From the NCBI GenBank assembly GCA_029216955.1, contig JANAVB010031417.1:24262331-24326330 (forward strand): DNA of 64,000 nucleotides. Reading direction: 5' to 3'. A program made the translations under genes and the position numbers. The DNA is from Iris pallida. Lineage: Eukaryota; Streptophyta; Magnoliopsida; Asparagales; Iridaceae. Below, in pieces: positions 20,410 to 32,639 of this stretch (the first letter of the stretch is position 1; each line of letters opens with the position of its first letter). Under the pieces are notes generated by a model. It searched no databases. It saw nothing but the letters and a program-made list of their open reading frames with translations, and was not told the DNA's origin.

Positions 20410-21697
20410 ATGTGAATATAATGATCAAGTAAAGAAACACTTGACGGGGATTAACTTTTATGGTTAGATGACTACAATACCTAGAAGGGACGGATATAAC
20501 CATGGAAGGAATAACACGAACAATGGAATGATAGGTTCTAGAGAAGGAATAAGCAGAGAGGAATTAAGATAAGACTATTGGCATACAACTTTGGAAAGGA
20601 GCATTTGAATTTGCAATTTCTACCAAACATTGGAGGCTCATATTGGTTATGGTAAGAACGATTGGAATTCTGTGGTATTTTTGCTAATGCGTTTGGATGA
20701 GAACGATTGATAGGTGCATAGTTAAAGAATAAAATTGATTGATTAATGATTGTAATTCTGTCAATTGATTTCAAGAATTGAAAATTCTCGAATATAGGTC
20801 ATGGATCAACTTAAAGAATTTTCTAAGGATTTACTATGGCAAGAAAAGATTGTAATTTTGAAAGAATGGCTGACAATTGGAAGTTGATGTTTGTAAAATA
20901 TTTTGATCGAGAGGCATACTTGAAATTGAAATACATTTGGCATACGAGTTGCATAATACGACGAAAGAAAATTTGATTTAGTTGATTTATGATTCTAAAT
21001 AAAGTAGTTCAAATACCTTGACGGCTGCCTTAGTTTTTGTAGATACTTAGAGTTCAACTAGTTTAGCAAGATAGAAATTAGATTTTTTGCATGGGGTATT
21101 AATAAGATTGTTATTTTGTAAGTTATTTTTCCTGCATATCCTATCTTTGATCCTTGAAATGGTGATACGATATTTTCTATCCCCTTTGATTATCACTCAG
21201 TCCTCAATGAAACTATCTTATCCGACTACATTCTAATCATAGATATATTATTCTCGCTAACCTCCCATCACACAACTTGTCGAGTTCTCCTTAGTCATAA
21301 ACCCTTATATCCCATTCCAATTTAATCTGGAATTATTTTTTAGTCCCTTAACTCAGAAGATTTCATCATTTTTGCATTCTCAATAACTGTTGACGTTCGT
21401 TTCTTTCTTGCCTTTTCTGTTTCGTGAGACCTCATTTTCTTCTATTTTTGATCATAATTGTACCTAGATCTTTCTCGTGCCTAAAATGATTTTGATTACA
21501 AGAATATTCCAACTCTAGCTCAAAAAATATCTAGATAATTCTGATCGTGCCTATATTTTACCTAATGATCATTACTAAAATTCGATTGTGCCTGATGTTT
21601 AAAATTTTTCGTTTTTGATCAAGGTTAAGTGATTTTGATTGTACCCCGGCCCTTATCCTTGAAATTTCGAGGACGAAATTTTATAAGGAGGGAAGGT
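20410..21697 (+). other. F2 internal region, right part, with polypurine tract
   Basis: Noncoding. CGTGCCT/TGTGCCT words recur at 21470-21600. It ends with TTTCGAGGACGAAATTT, the motif that precedes the 3' LTR in Tekay/Del elements, then the purine tract AAGGAGGGAAGG (21685-21696) next to the LTR. Confidence 0.7.
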
Positions 21698-24600
21698 TGT
21701 GAAACCCACTTCCGGGTCTTGTTCCTTTAATTGTTATTATTTGTATTATTATTATTATCGTATTATTACTATTATGTAATATCGGTTCGAAACTATTATT
21801 TTTTTAAAATAATAATAACTTGGATTTTGGTTGCCATCTGACTCCGAGTCCGGTCCCAGTTCGAACCTGTACCAAATCAGAATATTTTTTTACTAATAAA
21901 ATTTGTTGCATGTGTTTGGATTTTTGCTAAGAAAAAAAACATTTAAAACCTATCCTACCCAACTCGATCCAAACCCACCCGGTCTCCCCACGACCTGGAC
22001 AACTCCCCTACCTCACGAACAGCTCTCCCTCACCCTCCCCACGTTCTCACTCCCCTAAAACATCTCTCTACCATCCTTCCCTTAACTAACAATATACTCA
22101 CTACCACCACAAAAACCTTTTTCCCAACTCCATATATACACAGCACCATTCCTCTTATTCTCCACAACACCATCTCCCTCTCTTTATTACTCTACATACT
22201 TTCTCTACTTCATCAAACCACCAGCTCTCTCTCTCTCACTCACTTCCCTCCCTTTCCCCTAATTTTTTCGCTCGGCCCTGTACCCGTCGGCTCGCCCCAG
22301 CCGACTGATCGCCCGTGCGCCCGCCTCTCGGCGGCCCGCCTTCGTCCGAGCCACGCCGAGCTCCGGCCAACCCGAGCCCAACCGTCCGCCGCGTCGAGCC
22401 CGTCCGCGAGCAACGCCGGCCTCCCTCGGCTCGCGTTCGACCGTGCCGAACTTCGGCACCTCCGCCCCGTGCCCTAGCCCGACCCGGCGTCGCCTCCGTC
22501 CGTCCGGCCAGCTTCGGCCAACCCCATGGTTGTGCCGCCGGCCGGATCGGCCCACCTCCGCCCGTGCCGTCCGTCTCCCGCTGGCGCCCATCCCGGTGCA
22601 ACCCCCATCTGTGGCCTCCCCGAGGTCAGACCCTCCGTCTGGCAATTCGGCCCTCCGCGACCGACCGGACCCGCAGCCCCCGACCGTGCCCTAGCTGTTC
22701 TGCCTCCTCGCAGACCCTTTCTGGCCCGATGTCCCGCTGTCCCTGACCGCGGTCCTCATGTTTTCTATGCGCCGATCCTGCTTTCCGAGCTTCCCCGTAT
22801 GTTCACAGCGCTGTCCGCACTTCCAGTGTTGTCCCGAACCGATCCGCGTGGATTATTCTCTTTATTTTTCATCTGAGAGCTCTAGCCGAGCAACCCAAGG
22901 TATAATTTTGCGTTCCCGTTTTCGTTTGCGTAGTCGATGATGAGTATTGGTCCCCGATCCCGCAACTGGGATCGGTTTTGAGGATTACGGTAGTGATTTC
23001 GATCCTTCGGAATTCCCGTACTTTCCTTCGGAAAAGTTATGTAGATTTTCTCTTTTGGTTTCTGTTGGTTTTCTTGAAATTTTCGAGTTAAATTCGGATA
23101 TTTCCGAATCTATACTGGTTCTGTGACTTTTCGGAGATTTTTTGAACTTCGTTTCGGAATGTTCTGTGGTTTTGTTGGCTTGGCCTATGTCGGGAACTGG
23201 TTATGAGTTTTGGTGGAATTAATTTCTGTGTTTTCCCTAGTTTGGGATAAGTATTGGGTGTTTGGCGCATTTTCCCAGTTTTGGGTTATCCAGAATATAG
23301 AGGAAATGCTGCCCAAATTTTTATAAAACTTTATAAATGAATTTTAAATTGGTTTTCGGAAATATTTCAAATCGGATTTTTGGGCGACGACCGTACCGGT
23401 CCGTGGACCCTAGCAAAATGCAAACGAAACCAGTTTTACCCGGACGTTGAGGCATTAGCTAAAAATAGTGACGTTTGGACCAAGTCTGAGACTCCTAAGA
23501 TTTATTTTAATTTATTTATTAATTTTGTTTTTAGTATTTAAAATACGAGACATTTCAGAGCTAACTAATTTTCCTCTAATTTCATTTATGTAAAGTTTGT
23601 AAGGGCATAAGCCCAGATTTCTATTTTGTTAGCTGTGCCCCTGTATTGTGTAGTCTAGATTTTTCATTTCTTTTCTGGGTTGATTTTTATTTCTTTTCTG
23701 GGTTGGTTTCTATTTTTTGGACGCGTAAATTATAATTAGGATATTAAGTATTTTGTATAAAATTAATAAAGATTTTTCCAAGTTAATTAAATGAGTAAAA
23801 TAATAGCAAGATAACAAATTCATGTTTTATCACTAGAAGAAAACTAGTGTATATATATATTACAAAAATATAAAGTTTTCCTAAGTTAAACTGTAATTGC
23901 TATTTTTTCCCAATTAACTGAATTAACCGGTTTAACAAAATAATGGACAACGCACGTAGCTTGCGACGTAAAGCGTTACAGTAGGTAATAAAAGAACTTA
24001 AAATCTGACTAGGACCTGCTACTAGAGATTGCAACTAGCACACCTAGCTTGGTTTCACAATGGTTCTAAGTCAAGTTCTCCAACTGTAGGATCTCAGAGA
24101 CGAACCTAGCATCTTCCCGGAACCAACACCGTTTCCAGTCGTAAACAAAGGCAAGTACATTTTGTGTTAGTTTATAATTATTTAATAATCGTTTTATTGC
24201 AAGTTTAAACCATGATACAACACGGAACTCTCTCTGAGAGTACTGACTGTAACTACTGTAACTACTGTAACTGTTTGGGGACTGGGGGAGTAGTGTAGTG
24301 AGTATGACCACATCCAAAGTAATAATTTAGAAATGTATTAGCTTACCCCTCATACACACGGGGATAAGCCATATCATTCACTGTACAATCCAAGCCGGTC
24401 ATATTCATTGCCTATTCACATCATAATGTTTTAACTGCTGGAGAACTGTTTATTTTTAAATTGTTTAAAAGTGCATGATTCTATTATTATTTTAATTGTT
24501 AGATTATCATGAATTGTACTTTGCTCCCTCCTGACTAGAGAACATTTTTAGAGGATTTTGAGGATGCTGAGCTGTTATACAACAGTTATTATGACCCGGT

Positions 24601-24932
24601 TTTGTACCCTGTGGTATTGCCAGAGTCCCCTTTGGAGGACGCAGGACCTGAGGCCGATGAGCCGAACGTTTAGCTAGATTTTCTGTTTCCAGATTGGTTG
24701 TTTTAGAATTTTGATAATTTGAATTCAGCATTTTATTTCAGTCTTTCTATTCCGGTTGTACTTTTCAAATGTTGAATAAAGTTTTAAATTCCCGAATATT
24801 GAGTTGTGACAAATATTTAGATGTTTTTGTGATTACCTGCAATAGTGGATACAACTTATTGCCGCCGTCTCAACAACGGTGCAGGCTGGGCATGATCCGG
24901 TTCGACCCAATTATTTGGGATCGGGTCTGACA
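21698..24932 (+). repeat. F2 3' LTR (3235 bp)
   Basis: TGTGAAACCC to GGGTCTGACA. Similar to the 5' LTR over its full length, with many substitutions and small indels, so the insertion is not recent. It keeps the TATA box (22131), GC-rich leader, donor (22900), both predicted exons and a perfect AATAAA (24775-24780). Confidence 0.93.
24090..24673 (+). CDS. Predicted last two exons of the LTR-borne acidic peptide gene (F2 3' LTR)
   Basis: Exon 24090-24150 (61 nt, GC donor at 24151) and exon 24552-24673 (122 nt, stop TAG) repeat the arrangement of the 5' LTR. The first residue of the last exon changes Gly to Glu, and the final residue Ala to Val. Several other differences from the 5' copy are third-position changes. 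AATAAA follows 102 nt after the stop. Start and first exons are unresolved. Confidence 0.5.
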
Positions 24933-24937
24933 CTTTA

Positions 24938-25798
24938 TCGAGCATTTATGCGGGTGACGCCTATGACTTAGGCTACATTCATAACTTTGCCTAATCAACC
25001 AACTTTCCTTCTCCCAAGCCACGGGACGAAGGATCGAGTGTCATTTTCAAAGCACGCCGTGCACCAACTCTAAGCCGACCGTTGGACCTTTCTATATTCT
25101 AACTCAATTCGACCCGTCGAAATTATTCCCTTTTAGCTATGTAGATTTGTCTCTTTTATTATCAAGCCTACTTGTGCAAGTTGAAAATATACGATTTATT
25201 ATGTGAAGGCAAAGATGAGGCGAGTTAACCGAAACTACCCCACCTGAGCGTGCGATCGCCTCGACCGAACGATGTCCTCAAGCAGCCGTTGCAAGGTTAA
25301 GTTCGAACGCCGTCGGCGTTCCTATTCCTCCGATTGACTGAGCGGGACGGGACACTACATACTTGCAGACAGAAACCTAGAAATAGATAGCAGTTGTATC
25401 ATTTTCATTAATTGTGAGAACTTTGTATTTTCTTTAAATATAAATCTTGTAACTGTCGTAATAAATTTTAGAAATGTGAATGAGCAGCAAATGTTATATC
25501 TTGAGCGTTTATTTCTTGCGGGCTTGACAGCGTTCTACTGCCGACTCTGCGGCGTAGGCTGGCTTGGACACGTCTCGTATTCGAAAAGTGGGTGCGGGTC
25601 GTGACAGTACAAAAGCTGCAAGAACATGGGATAACTGTATTCGGCGAGTGCCTTCGTGCACGAGCCATTCCGTGCCTTTGTGCACGAGTTAGAAAGGCTA
25701 GAACATTGAAAGACAATAGACGAGCGTCCTAGCGTGCAAGCCACGAACATTGAACACTAAGGCATAGAACACGAAAATACGGCTTCGATGCGTGCAAC
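24938..25798. other. Decayed repeat DNA with an LTR-end-like motif
   Basis: It continues the sequence interrupted by F2. GGGTGCGGGTCGTGACA at 25590-25606 resembles the 3' end of local LTRs and is preceded by a TAATAAATTTTAG signal near 25460. 25607-25798 continues, across the F3-B insertion, into 57595 onward (older LTR F5), judging from the GCAAC duplication and similar style. No gene. Confidence 0.45.
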
Positions 25799-28686
25799 TG
25801 TAACGCCCCAGAACCAGAATACTGGAGAGCGGGGGCGTACATAGCCAGCTACGTATATTGAAGTGCAACCCACCTCGCTATACGATCACGGCTGTCTAGA
25901 TATATGAGGGTTTAACTTCAAGCCAACAGTCTCCTATGGTCATGGACAAGCCTATTGTCTCAATCTCAAGCAAGCAATAAGAGTTACAAGATGTCAGAGC
26001 ACCAAATATATAATGGCAAGGCGTCACATACATTACATATTGGATGATCATGAAGCTAGTCGTACCAAATGTCAAGACTAGCAAGAGTTCAGTCGTACAT
26101 GATCAACCCTAGGATCTGTCAATCATGTTACAGCCCGTAGGCAGACAGTAAGTAAAGATGCAATACGAGCTAACACGTGCTTGTCGGCTAAATGCCTCAA
26201 AAAAATAATTTTTACAATAAAGTGGGAGGACAAAAAGAAACCCACTCGTTGCCAGGGTTACGTCTGGTGTTCACCATCTGGCTGGAAGACAGGTGGATCC
26301 TCTGGTACTGCTCCGATATCTGGCCACACAAAACTAGCTGGATCAAACCCCAGAAAGAGCAAGTGCCACAAAGGAGGCTTCACTTAGGGACTAAAACCAG
26401 CATATCATAACAGAATATTAAAGATAATAAATAAAGTACTGATAATAATAGAGATAACAACAGTAAACTGAGTACGAGGAAACCATTCAAGTAGCCAGGT
26501 CACAACCCTTAAACCAAACAAGGACCGGGGTTGCAGCCCTTCACCTGAATAGAAACCCGTCTCAAATACTATTGGTACAGTGAAGGCAATAAACGAAGAG
26601 AGGACACAGAACTGCTCCGGGAGCCAGGTTACAACCCTTAAACCAAACAAGGAGCGGGGTTGTAACCCTTCGCCTGAACAGAACTGGACTCCCGATCTTT
26701 ATTGCTAAGGACAGTATAAATAATCATGGTATTAAGGTAAGATAAAACATGATGAGCATGACATGGGGTTGCAATAAGACAATAAACGAAGAGAGGACAC
26801 AGAACTGCTCCGGGAGCCAGGTTACAATCCTTAAACCAAATAAGGACCGGGGTTGTAACCCTTCGCCTGAACAGAACTGGACCCCGATCGTTATTGTTAA
26901 GGCAAGCATCAATAATCATGTCATGTCACAATCTTGCACAGGATCAGGATAAGACTAAGCTGGAATAAACTCCATCCAATCAATCACGGCCAATCAAGTG
27001 TACGGCTTGATACTGTTAACTAACTAGGGTTATCACAGGCCTAGCTATTAGCAAGATGTAATGAGATTATTCCAACAGCCACAAGCCCTGCAGACCATCC
27101 GGTTATCCGGGTCGAATGTCCGTTTATGAAGAATACAACACGTGACTGTGTGCTGGAAATGAGCCATACTCTTCGGTAGGCTACAAGTCCACTTAATGCG
27201 CCCAGATAACGGGATTGCCTGTAGCTGGAAATCTCTTCATGTCTACTGAATTATTCTAGTTTATTAGCTTTAGTCAATTACTGTAGGTATCCCTGACCGT
27301 GGTAGTCAGGGATCCCTATCCTAGACATGATTCAAGACAGTACTGGTTTATTTTGTACAAACACAATCACCCACGGTGTCCAGGCCATTCAATTCTGTCA
27401 CGACATGCTAGCCGTCGCAACCGCATTCGAGATATATATCATGTCAAATTTACTGCCAAGAGTGTGCCACGACGGGTCACCATTATGTCATAGAACATAT
27501 TTAAAAATTAACATTTAACCTGGTATAAACGTATATGCAATAACTAAATATAAACAGGGTGCAAGAGTTGTGGAAGAATCATGCGACTCAGGGAAGATAG
27601 GGCATAACTTCCACATACGAACTCAAATTGAGGTCTCCAGAGATATTCGGAAAGACAAGACAAAGATCTAAAACTTTCATGTTTTAAGTTTTTCGAAATT
27701 CTGGCTAGAAAATAGCTAAACTTGGCAAAAACAGTCATTCTGAGCACTTTTTATGCCAAAATTTCAATTCTGCGCAAAATACGTAAAAGGGGAGGGTTCC
27801 AGCATAAAATTTCACATTTTGGGTACCATCCAGCGTAAAATACACAATTTCAGGGTTCCTTGCGCAAAATCTTACATTCTGGATGCTATCCAGCGTAAAA
27901 TACGCAATTTCATGGTCCCTAGCGTAAAATCTTACATTCTGGATGATATCCAGCGTAAAATACGCAATTCCAGGGTCCCTAGCGTAAAATCTTACATTCT
28001 GGATGATAACCAGCATAAAATACGCAATTCCAGGGTCCCTAGCGTAAAATCTTACATTCTGGATGATATTCAGCGTAAAATATGCAATTCCAGGGTCCCT
28101 AGCGTAAAATTTCACTCAGCCGACATGAAAAATCCAGAAAACTTGTTTTGGCCATAAAAACTTCATTTTAACTCGAAATGAGGTGAATCAAAAACCAAAT
28201 TTATACGAAATTTCGTGCTCTTGCTTATAGAACTATTAGTTTTCGAAAATAACAAGTTTTAGTAGATCAAAACCAAGAAAACTCCATGAACTAAAAGTTA
28301 TAAAGTAGATCTAGAAGAATCTATCCATCAAAATTAAAAACTCCAAGTTCTAAAGAGGTTTATAATCATGTAAAGAAGAGAATGGAACAATAAAACTTGA
28401 GATCTATCATGAAGCAAAATTGCACTTGCCTAGGGCTCTTGGGTGCAGGTGGAGAGTAATGGTGAGGAAGAAGAAGAGTGAATGAGGAGAGAGAAAGAGT
28501 TGGGCTAATAAATGGGGATGGTGGTGGTAGGTAAGGGTTCTCCCTCTTGGTTCATGATGAACCAATAAGTAACCCAAGCCGAACCAAGACAACCCAAACA
28601 AGCCGAACCAAGCCAGGAGTCAAGCAATACGAGTCAGGTTACGTACACGTATTCCAAAATACGTAATACGAACAATAGACATTACA
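25799..28686 (-). repeat. F3-B 3' LTR (2888 bp)
   Basis: On the minus strand it runs TGTAATGTC to GGGGCGTTACA. It carries a 60-bp tandem array (27780-28110) and hairpin-forming repeats (near 26490-26880). A pyrimidine-rich initiator-like leader lies downstream of CCATTTATTAG near 28500. It is very similar to the F3-A LTRs in opposite orientation. Confidence 0.93.
27780..28110 (-). repeat. 60-bp tandem array in the F3-B 3' LTR
   Basis: Five units with an exact 60-nt period, each with GCGTAAAATACGC (arms GCGTA/TACGC). Because 60 is a multiple of three, the array is open on both strands. In the element's sense it encodes a 20-residue repeat (FYARDPGIAYFTLDIIQNVR) inside a 126-codon ORF at 27735-28115. 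Confidence 0.9.
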
Positions 28687-28702
28687 ACTCTCCCCACCTT
28701 AA
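28687..28702 (-). promoter_or_regulatory. F3-B polypurine tract
   Basis: The minus strand reads TTAAGGTGGGGAGAGT directly before the 3' LTR. It matches TTAAGGTGGGTAGAGT before the F3-A 3' LTR. Confidence 0.8.
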
Positions 28703-28852
28703 AACAATTTCGTCATCGGAATTTAATCAAGAGGCTAGAGATGCAAGGATAAGCTATACTAATCACAGGCAAGCTATACTAGTCAAGCAATCAAGCAATT
28801 ATTTATGCAAGCAAGGAATCGAAGGCATGAGGCATAAGAAAGATATTATACC

Positions 28853-29646
28853 TCACGAGTCAAACAGGTCGGAATATCGCGATCGGATATCATCCTCACG
28901 CTCCCACGTTGACTCACCCAAAGAGTGATGACCCCAAGCAACTCGGACTAATTTGATAGTCGTATTCTTGAGTATCTTCTCTCTCTGGTCCAATATGGAT
29001 ACGGGTCTCTCCTTATACGAAAGGTTGGTACCCACAACCAATTCCAAATGATCCAGGATATGGCTCGGGTCCAGAATATACTGTCGCAGTTGGGATACAT
29101 GGAACACGTCATGCACCTCACTCAGAGACGGCGGAAGAGCGAGACGATAGGACACATCTCCTACTCACTCCAGAATATCGAACGGCCCTATATACCTAGG
29201 ACTAAGCTTTTCCCGTACGTCAAAATGAATGATACCACGGTTAGGCGAGATCCTAAGAAATACATGGTCGCTGACAGAAAATTCAAGGGGACGCCGATGA
29301 GAATTGGCCCAATGGCGCTGACGATCATGTGCAACGCGAAGATGATCTCTAACTCTCCTGACCACCTCAACTGTCTGAGTGATCAACTCGGGACCAAGCA
29401 TCTGTCTTTCTCCAACATCGTCCCATGCTAGTGGAGATCTATACTTCCTACCATACAGTGCCTCGAACGGTGCCATCTGGATGCTAGATTGGAAACTGTT
29501 GTTGTACGAGAACTCCACCAGGTGCAGATGATCTTCCCACGAACCGCCGAAGTCGAGTGTACAAGATCTCAACATATCTTCGAGAGTCTGGATCGTACGT
29601 TCTGAATGGCCATCTGTCTGTGGGTGATATGCTGAGCTGAACTGGA
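28853..29646 (-). pseudogene. F3-B integrase C-terminus with chromodomain (3' piece of pol)
   Basis: On the minus strand from 29641 it encodes the integrase end: SWEDHLHLVEFSYNNSF, PFEALYGRK, the GPF module LSPRYIGPFDILE, then VHDVFHVSQL and a chromodomain-like tail (RVAWGHHSLGESTWERED) to the natural stop at 28853. An in-frame stop at 29165-29167 replaces the Arg codon present in F3-A. The piece is joined at 29646 to the rest of pol at 40281 once the nested F3-A and one CTGGA are removed. Confidence 0.92.
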
Positions 29647-30300
29647 TATAATGCCTGTGGTTCGTATTACATATCTTAGTATACGTATACGTAATTTGAT
29701 CCGTATTGCAAGTCTTACTGCTTGATTTATTCTAGCATTTCATTGATTGGTTTATTCTTGGGTTGGTTCAGCTTGGCTTGGTTTGGTTGGTTCATCATGA
29801 ACCAAAGGAAAACCCCTACCTACCACCCCCATCATCATTTATTAACCCTACCCTCTTTCTCTCTCATCATTCACTCTTCTTCTTCTTCACCGTTGCTCTC
29901 CACCTACCATGAGGTTTAGGCAAGTGCAACTTGCTTCACAATGGATTTCAAGTTTTATTGTTCCATTCTCTTCTTTGCATGATTATAAGCCTCTTTAGAA
30001 CTTGGAGTTTTTAATTTTGATGGATAGATTCTTCTAGATCTACTTTATAACTTTTAGTTCATAGAGTTTTCTTGGTTTTGATCTACTAAAACTTGTTATT
30101 TTTGAAAACTAATAGTTCCATGAGCAAGAGCACGAAATTTCGTGTGAATTTGGTTTTTGATTCACCTCATTTCGAGTTAAAATAAAGTTTTTATGGCCAA
30201 AACAAGTTTTCTGAATTTTCATGTCGGCTGAAGAATGCGGTACTGGCGTAAAATAAGATTTTACGCAGGGAAGCTAGCGCAAAATCGAATTTTACGCAGG

Positions 30301-30540
30301 AAAGCTTGCGTAAAAATGAAATTTTACGCTGAGAACCCTGAAATTGCGTATTTTACGCTGGATTGTATCCAGAATGTGAAATTTTACTTTAGGAACTCTG
30401 AAATTGCGTATTTTATACTGGATTGTATCCAAAATGTAAAATTTTATGCTGGAAACCCTGAAATTGCGTATTTTACGCTGAAAGGTATCCAGAATGTGAA
30501 ATTTTATGCTGGAACCCTCCCCTTTTACATATTTTACGCA
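30301..30540 (+). repeat. 60-bp tandem array in the F3-A 5' LTR
   Basis: Three complete units plus a diverged end, against five units in F3-B. They lie within a 113-codon ORF (30235-30576) with the repeat KFYAGNPEIAYFTLDCIQNV and the same C-terminus (NFWHKKCTE) as in the other LTR copies. Confidence 0.85.
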
Positions 30541-31447
30541 GAATTGAATTTTTGGCATAAAAAGTGCACAGAATAACTGTTTTTGCCAAGTTAAGCTATT
30601 TTCTAGCCAGAATTTTGAAAAACTTAAAACATGAAAGTTTTAGATCTTTGTCTTGCCTTTCCGAATATCTCTGGAGCACCTCATTTTAAGTTCGTATGTG
30701 GAAGTTATTCCCCGTCTCCCTGAGCCGCATGATTTCTCCACAACTCTTACACCCTGTTTATATTTAGTTATTGCATACACGCTTATATCAGGTTAATGTT
30801 AATTTTAAATAATGACATGACATGATAGTGACCCGTCGTGGCGCACTCTTGACAGTATATTTGACATGATATATATCTCGAATGCTGTTGCGATGGCTAG
30901 CATGTCATGGCAGAATTGAATGGCCTGGACACCGTGGGTGAATGTGCTTGTACTAAATGAACCGGTAATGCTTGCATCATGTCTAAGGTAGGGATCCCTG
31001 AGTACCACGGTCAAGGATACCTACAGTAATTGACTAAGGCTAATAAACTAGAATAATTAAGTAGATATGAAGAGATTCCCAGCTACAGGCAATCCCGTTA
31101 TCTGGGCGCATTAAGTGGACTTGTAGCCTACCGATGAGTAGGGCACATTTCCAGCACACAGTCACGTGTTGCATTCTCCATAAACGGACATTCGACCTGG
31201 ATAACCGGATGGTCTGCAGGGCTTGTGGCTGTTGGGATAATCTTATTGCATCTTGCTAGTAACTAGGCCTGTGATAACCCTAATTAGTTAAAAGTATCAA
31301 GCCGTACTCTTGATTGGCCGTGATTGATTGGATGGAGTTTATCCCAGCTTAGTCTTGTCCCGATCCTGTACAAGATTGTGACACGACATGATTATTGATG
31401 CTTGCCTTAACAATAACGATCGGGGGTCCAGTTCTGTTCAGGCGAAG

Positions 31448-31488
31448 GGTTACAACCCCGGTCCTTGTTTGGTTTAAGGGTTGTAACC
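31448..31488 (+). repeat. Hairpin element in the F3 LTR (first of three)
   Basis: GGTTACAACCC (31448-31458) and GGGTTGTAACC (31478-31488) are perfect inverted arms around a 19-nt loop. Related hairpins follow at 31644-31684 (two G-to-A changes in one arm) and near 31765-31812 (mostly paired with G-U pairs). The same unit recurs in every F3-type LTR here, including the solo LTR near 46232. Confidence 0.75.
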
Positions 31489-32510
31489 TGGCTCCCGGAG
31501 CAGTTCTGTGTCCTCTCTTCGTTATTGTCTTATTGCAACCCCATGCCACGCTCATCATGTTTTACCTTACTGCAACGACATGATTAATTCTTTATACTGG
31601 CCATAACAATAAAGATCAGGGGTCCAGTTCTGTTCAGGCGAAGGGTTACAACCCCGGTCCTTGTTTGGTTTAAGGATTATAACCTGGCTCCCGGAGCAGT
31701 TCTGTGTCCTCTCTTCGTTTATTGTCTTCACTGTACCAATAGTATTTGAGACGGGTTTCTATTCAGGTGAAGGGCTGCAACCCCGATCCTTGTTTGGTTT
31801 AAGGGTTGTGACCTGGCTACTTGAATGGTTTCCTCGTACTCAGTTTACTGTTGTTATCTCTATTATTATCAGTACTTTATTTATTATCTTTAATATTCTG
31901 TTGTGATATGCTGGTTTTAGTCCCTAAGTGAAGCCTCCTTTGTGGTACTTGCTCTTTCTGGGGTCTGACCCAGCTGGTTTTGTATGGCCAGATATCGGAG
32001 CAGTCCCAGAGGATCTACCTAACCTCCAGCCATATGGTGACAACCAGGCATAACCCTAGCAATTAGTGGGTTTCTTTTTGTCCTTCCACTTTATTATAAA
32101 ATTATTCTTTTGAGGCGTTTAGCCGACGAGCACGTGTTAGCTCGATTGCACCTTTACTTATTGTCTGCTTACGGGCTGTAACATGATTGATAGATCCTAG
32201 GGTTGATCATGTATGATTTAACTCCTGCTAGTCTTGATATTTTGTACGACTAGCTTCATGATCATCCAATATGTAATGTATGGGACGCCTTGCTATTATA
32301 TATTTGGTGCTCTGACATCTTGTAACTATTATTGCTTGCTTGAGATTGAGACAATAGGCTTGTTCATGACCATAGGAGACTGTTGGCTTGTAGTTAAACC
32401 CTCATGTATCTAGACAGCCGTGACCGTATAGCGAGGTGGGTCGTACTTCAATATACGTAGCTGGCTATGTACGCCCCCGCTCTCCAGTATTCTGGTTCTG
32501 GGGCGTTACA

Positions 32511-32537
32511 TGGTTTTAGTGGTGGCCCATGCAGGTC
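32511..32537 (+). promoter_or_regulatory. F3-A primer-binding region
   Basis: TGGTTTTAGTGGTGGCCC plus nine bases follow the 5' LTR directly. They are identical on the minus strand at 44303-44329 (F3-B) and nearly identical at 16401 (F2). The tRNA is not recognised; the usual initiator-Met site is absent. Confidence 0.65.
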
Positions 32538-32639
32538 TTGTAAATCAAGATGTGTGAGGGTTTACCGAATAGATGTCTCAATCAGCACTCGCCCTTGATC
32601 TCTACCCGTATATTTTAATCCCTGAGATTCTCGACCTGA

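Larger units (their letters stand above)
13211..24932 (+). mobile_element. F2: complete non-autonomous LTR retrotransposon (LARD type)
   Basis: Two long LTRs (13211-16400 and 21698-24932) flank 5.3 kb of internal DNA and are bordered by the duplication CTTTA at 13206-13210 and 24933-24937. Orientation is plus: a primer-binding region follows the left LTR, and GGACGAAATTTTATAAGGAGGG precedes the right one in two short blocks. No gag or pol is present in the internal region, about 1.5 kb of which is a later GC-rich insertion. Shared priming motifs with the Tekay elements at 25-57 kb suggest it depends on them. Confidence 0.92.
29647..32510 (+). repeat. F3-A 5' LTR (2864 bp)
   Basis: It starts TATAATGCC (TG mutated to TA; the 3' LTR has TGTAATGCC) and ends GGGGCGTTACA. 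The GTATACGTATACGTAAT palindrome is near 29678. TATA-like CATTTATTAACCC near 29837 is followed by a CT-rich leader, so U3 is about 200 nt. A 60-bp array lies at 30301-30540 and hairpin repeats at 31448-31850. Confidence 0.95.

Noticed and set aside
19038..20432. 464-codon plus-strand ORF and 429-codon minus-strand ORF in the GC-rich block
   Set aside because: Both strands are open in several frames because of extreme G+C content. Residue use is dominated by Arg/Gly or Arg/Pro, and the ORFs run into the TA repeats and the A+T-rich tail.
27753..28157. 134-codon plus-strand ORF over the 60-bp array as a gene
   Set aside because: It is antisense to the element and open only because the repeat unit is a multiple of three.
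29641..29650. LTR start at the first TG inside F3-A (29653)
   Set aside because: The CTGGA duplication and the alignment to TGTAATGCC at 37522 place the start at 29647, with the terminal TG mutated to TA.
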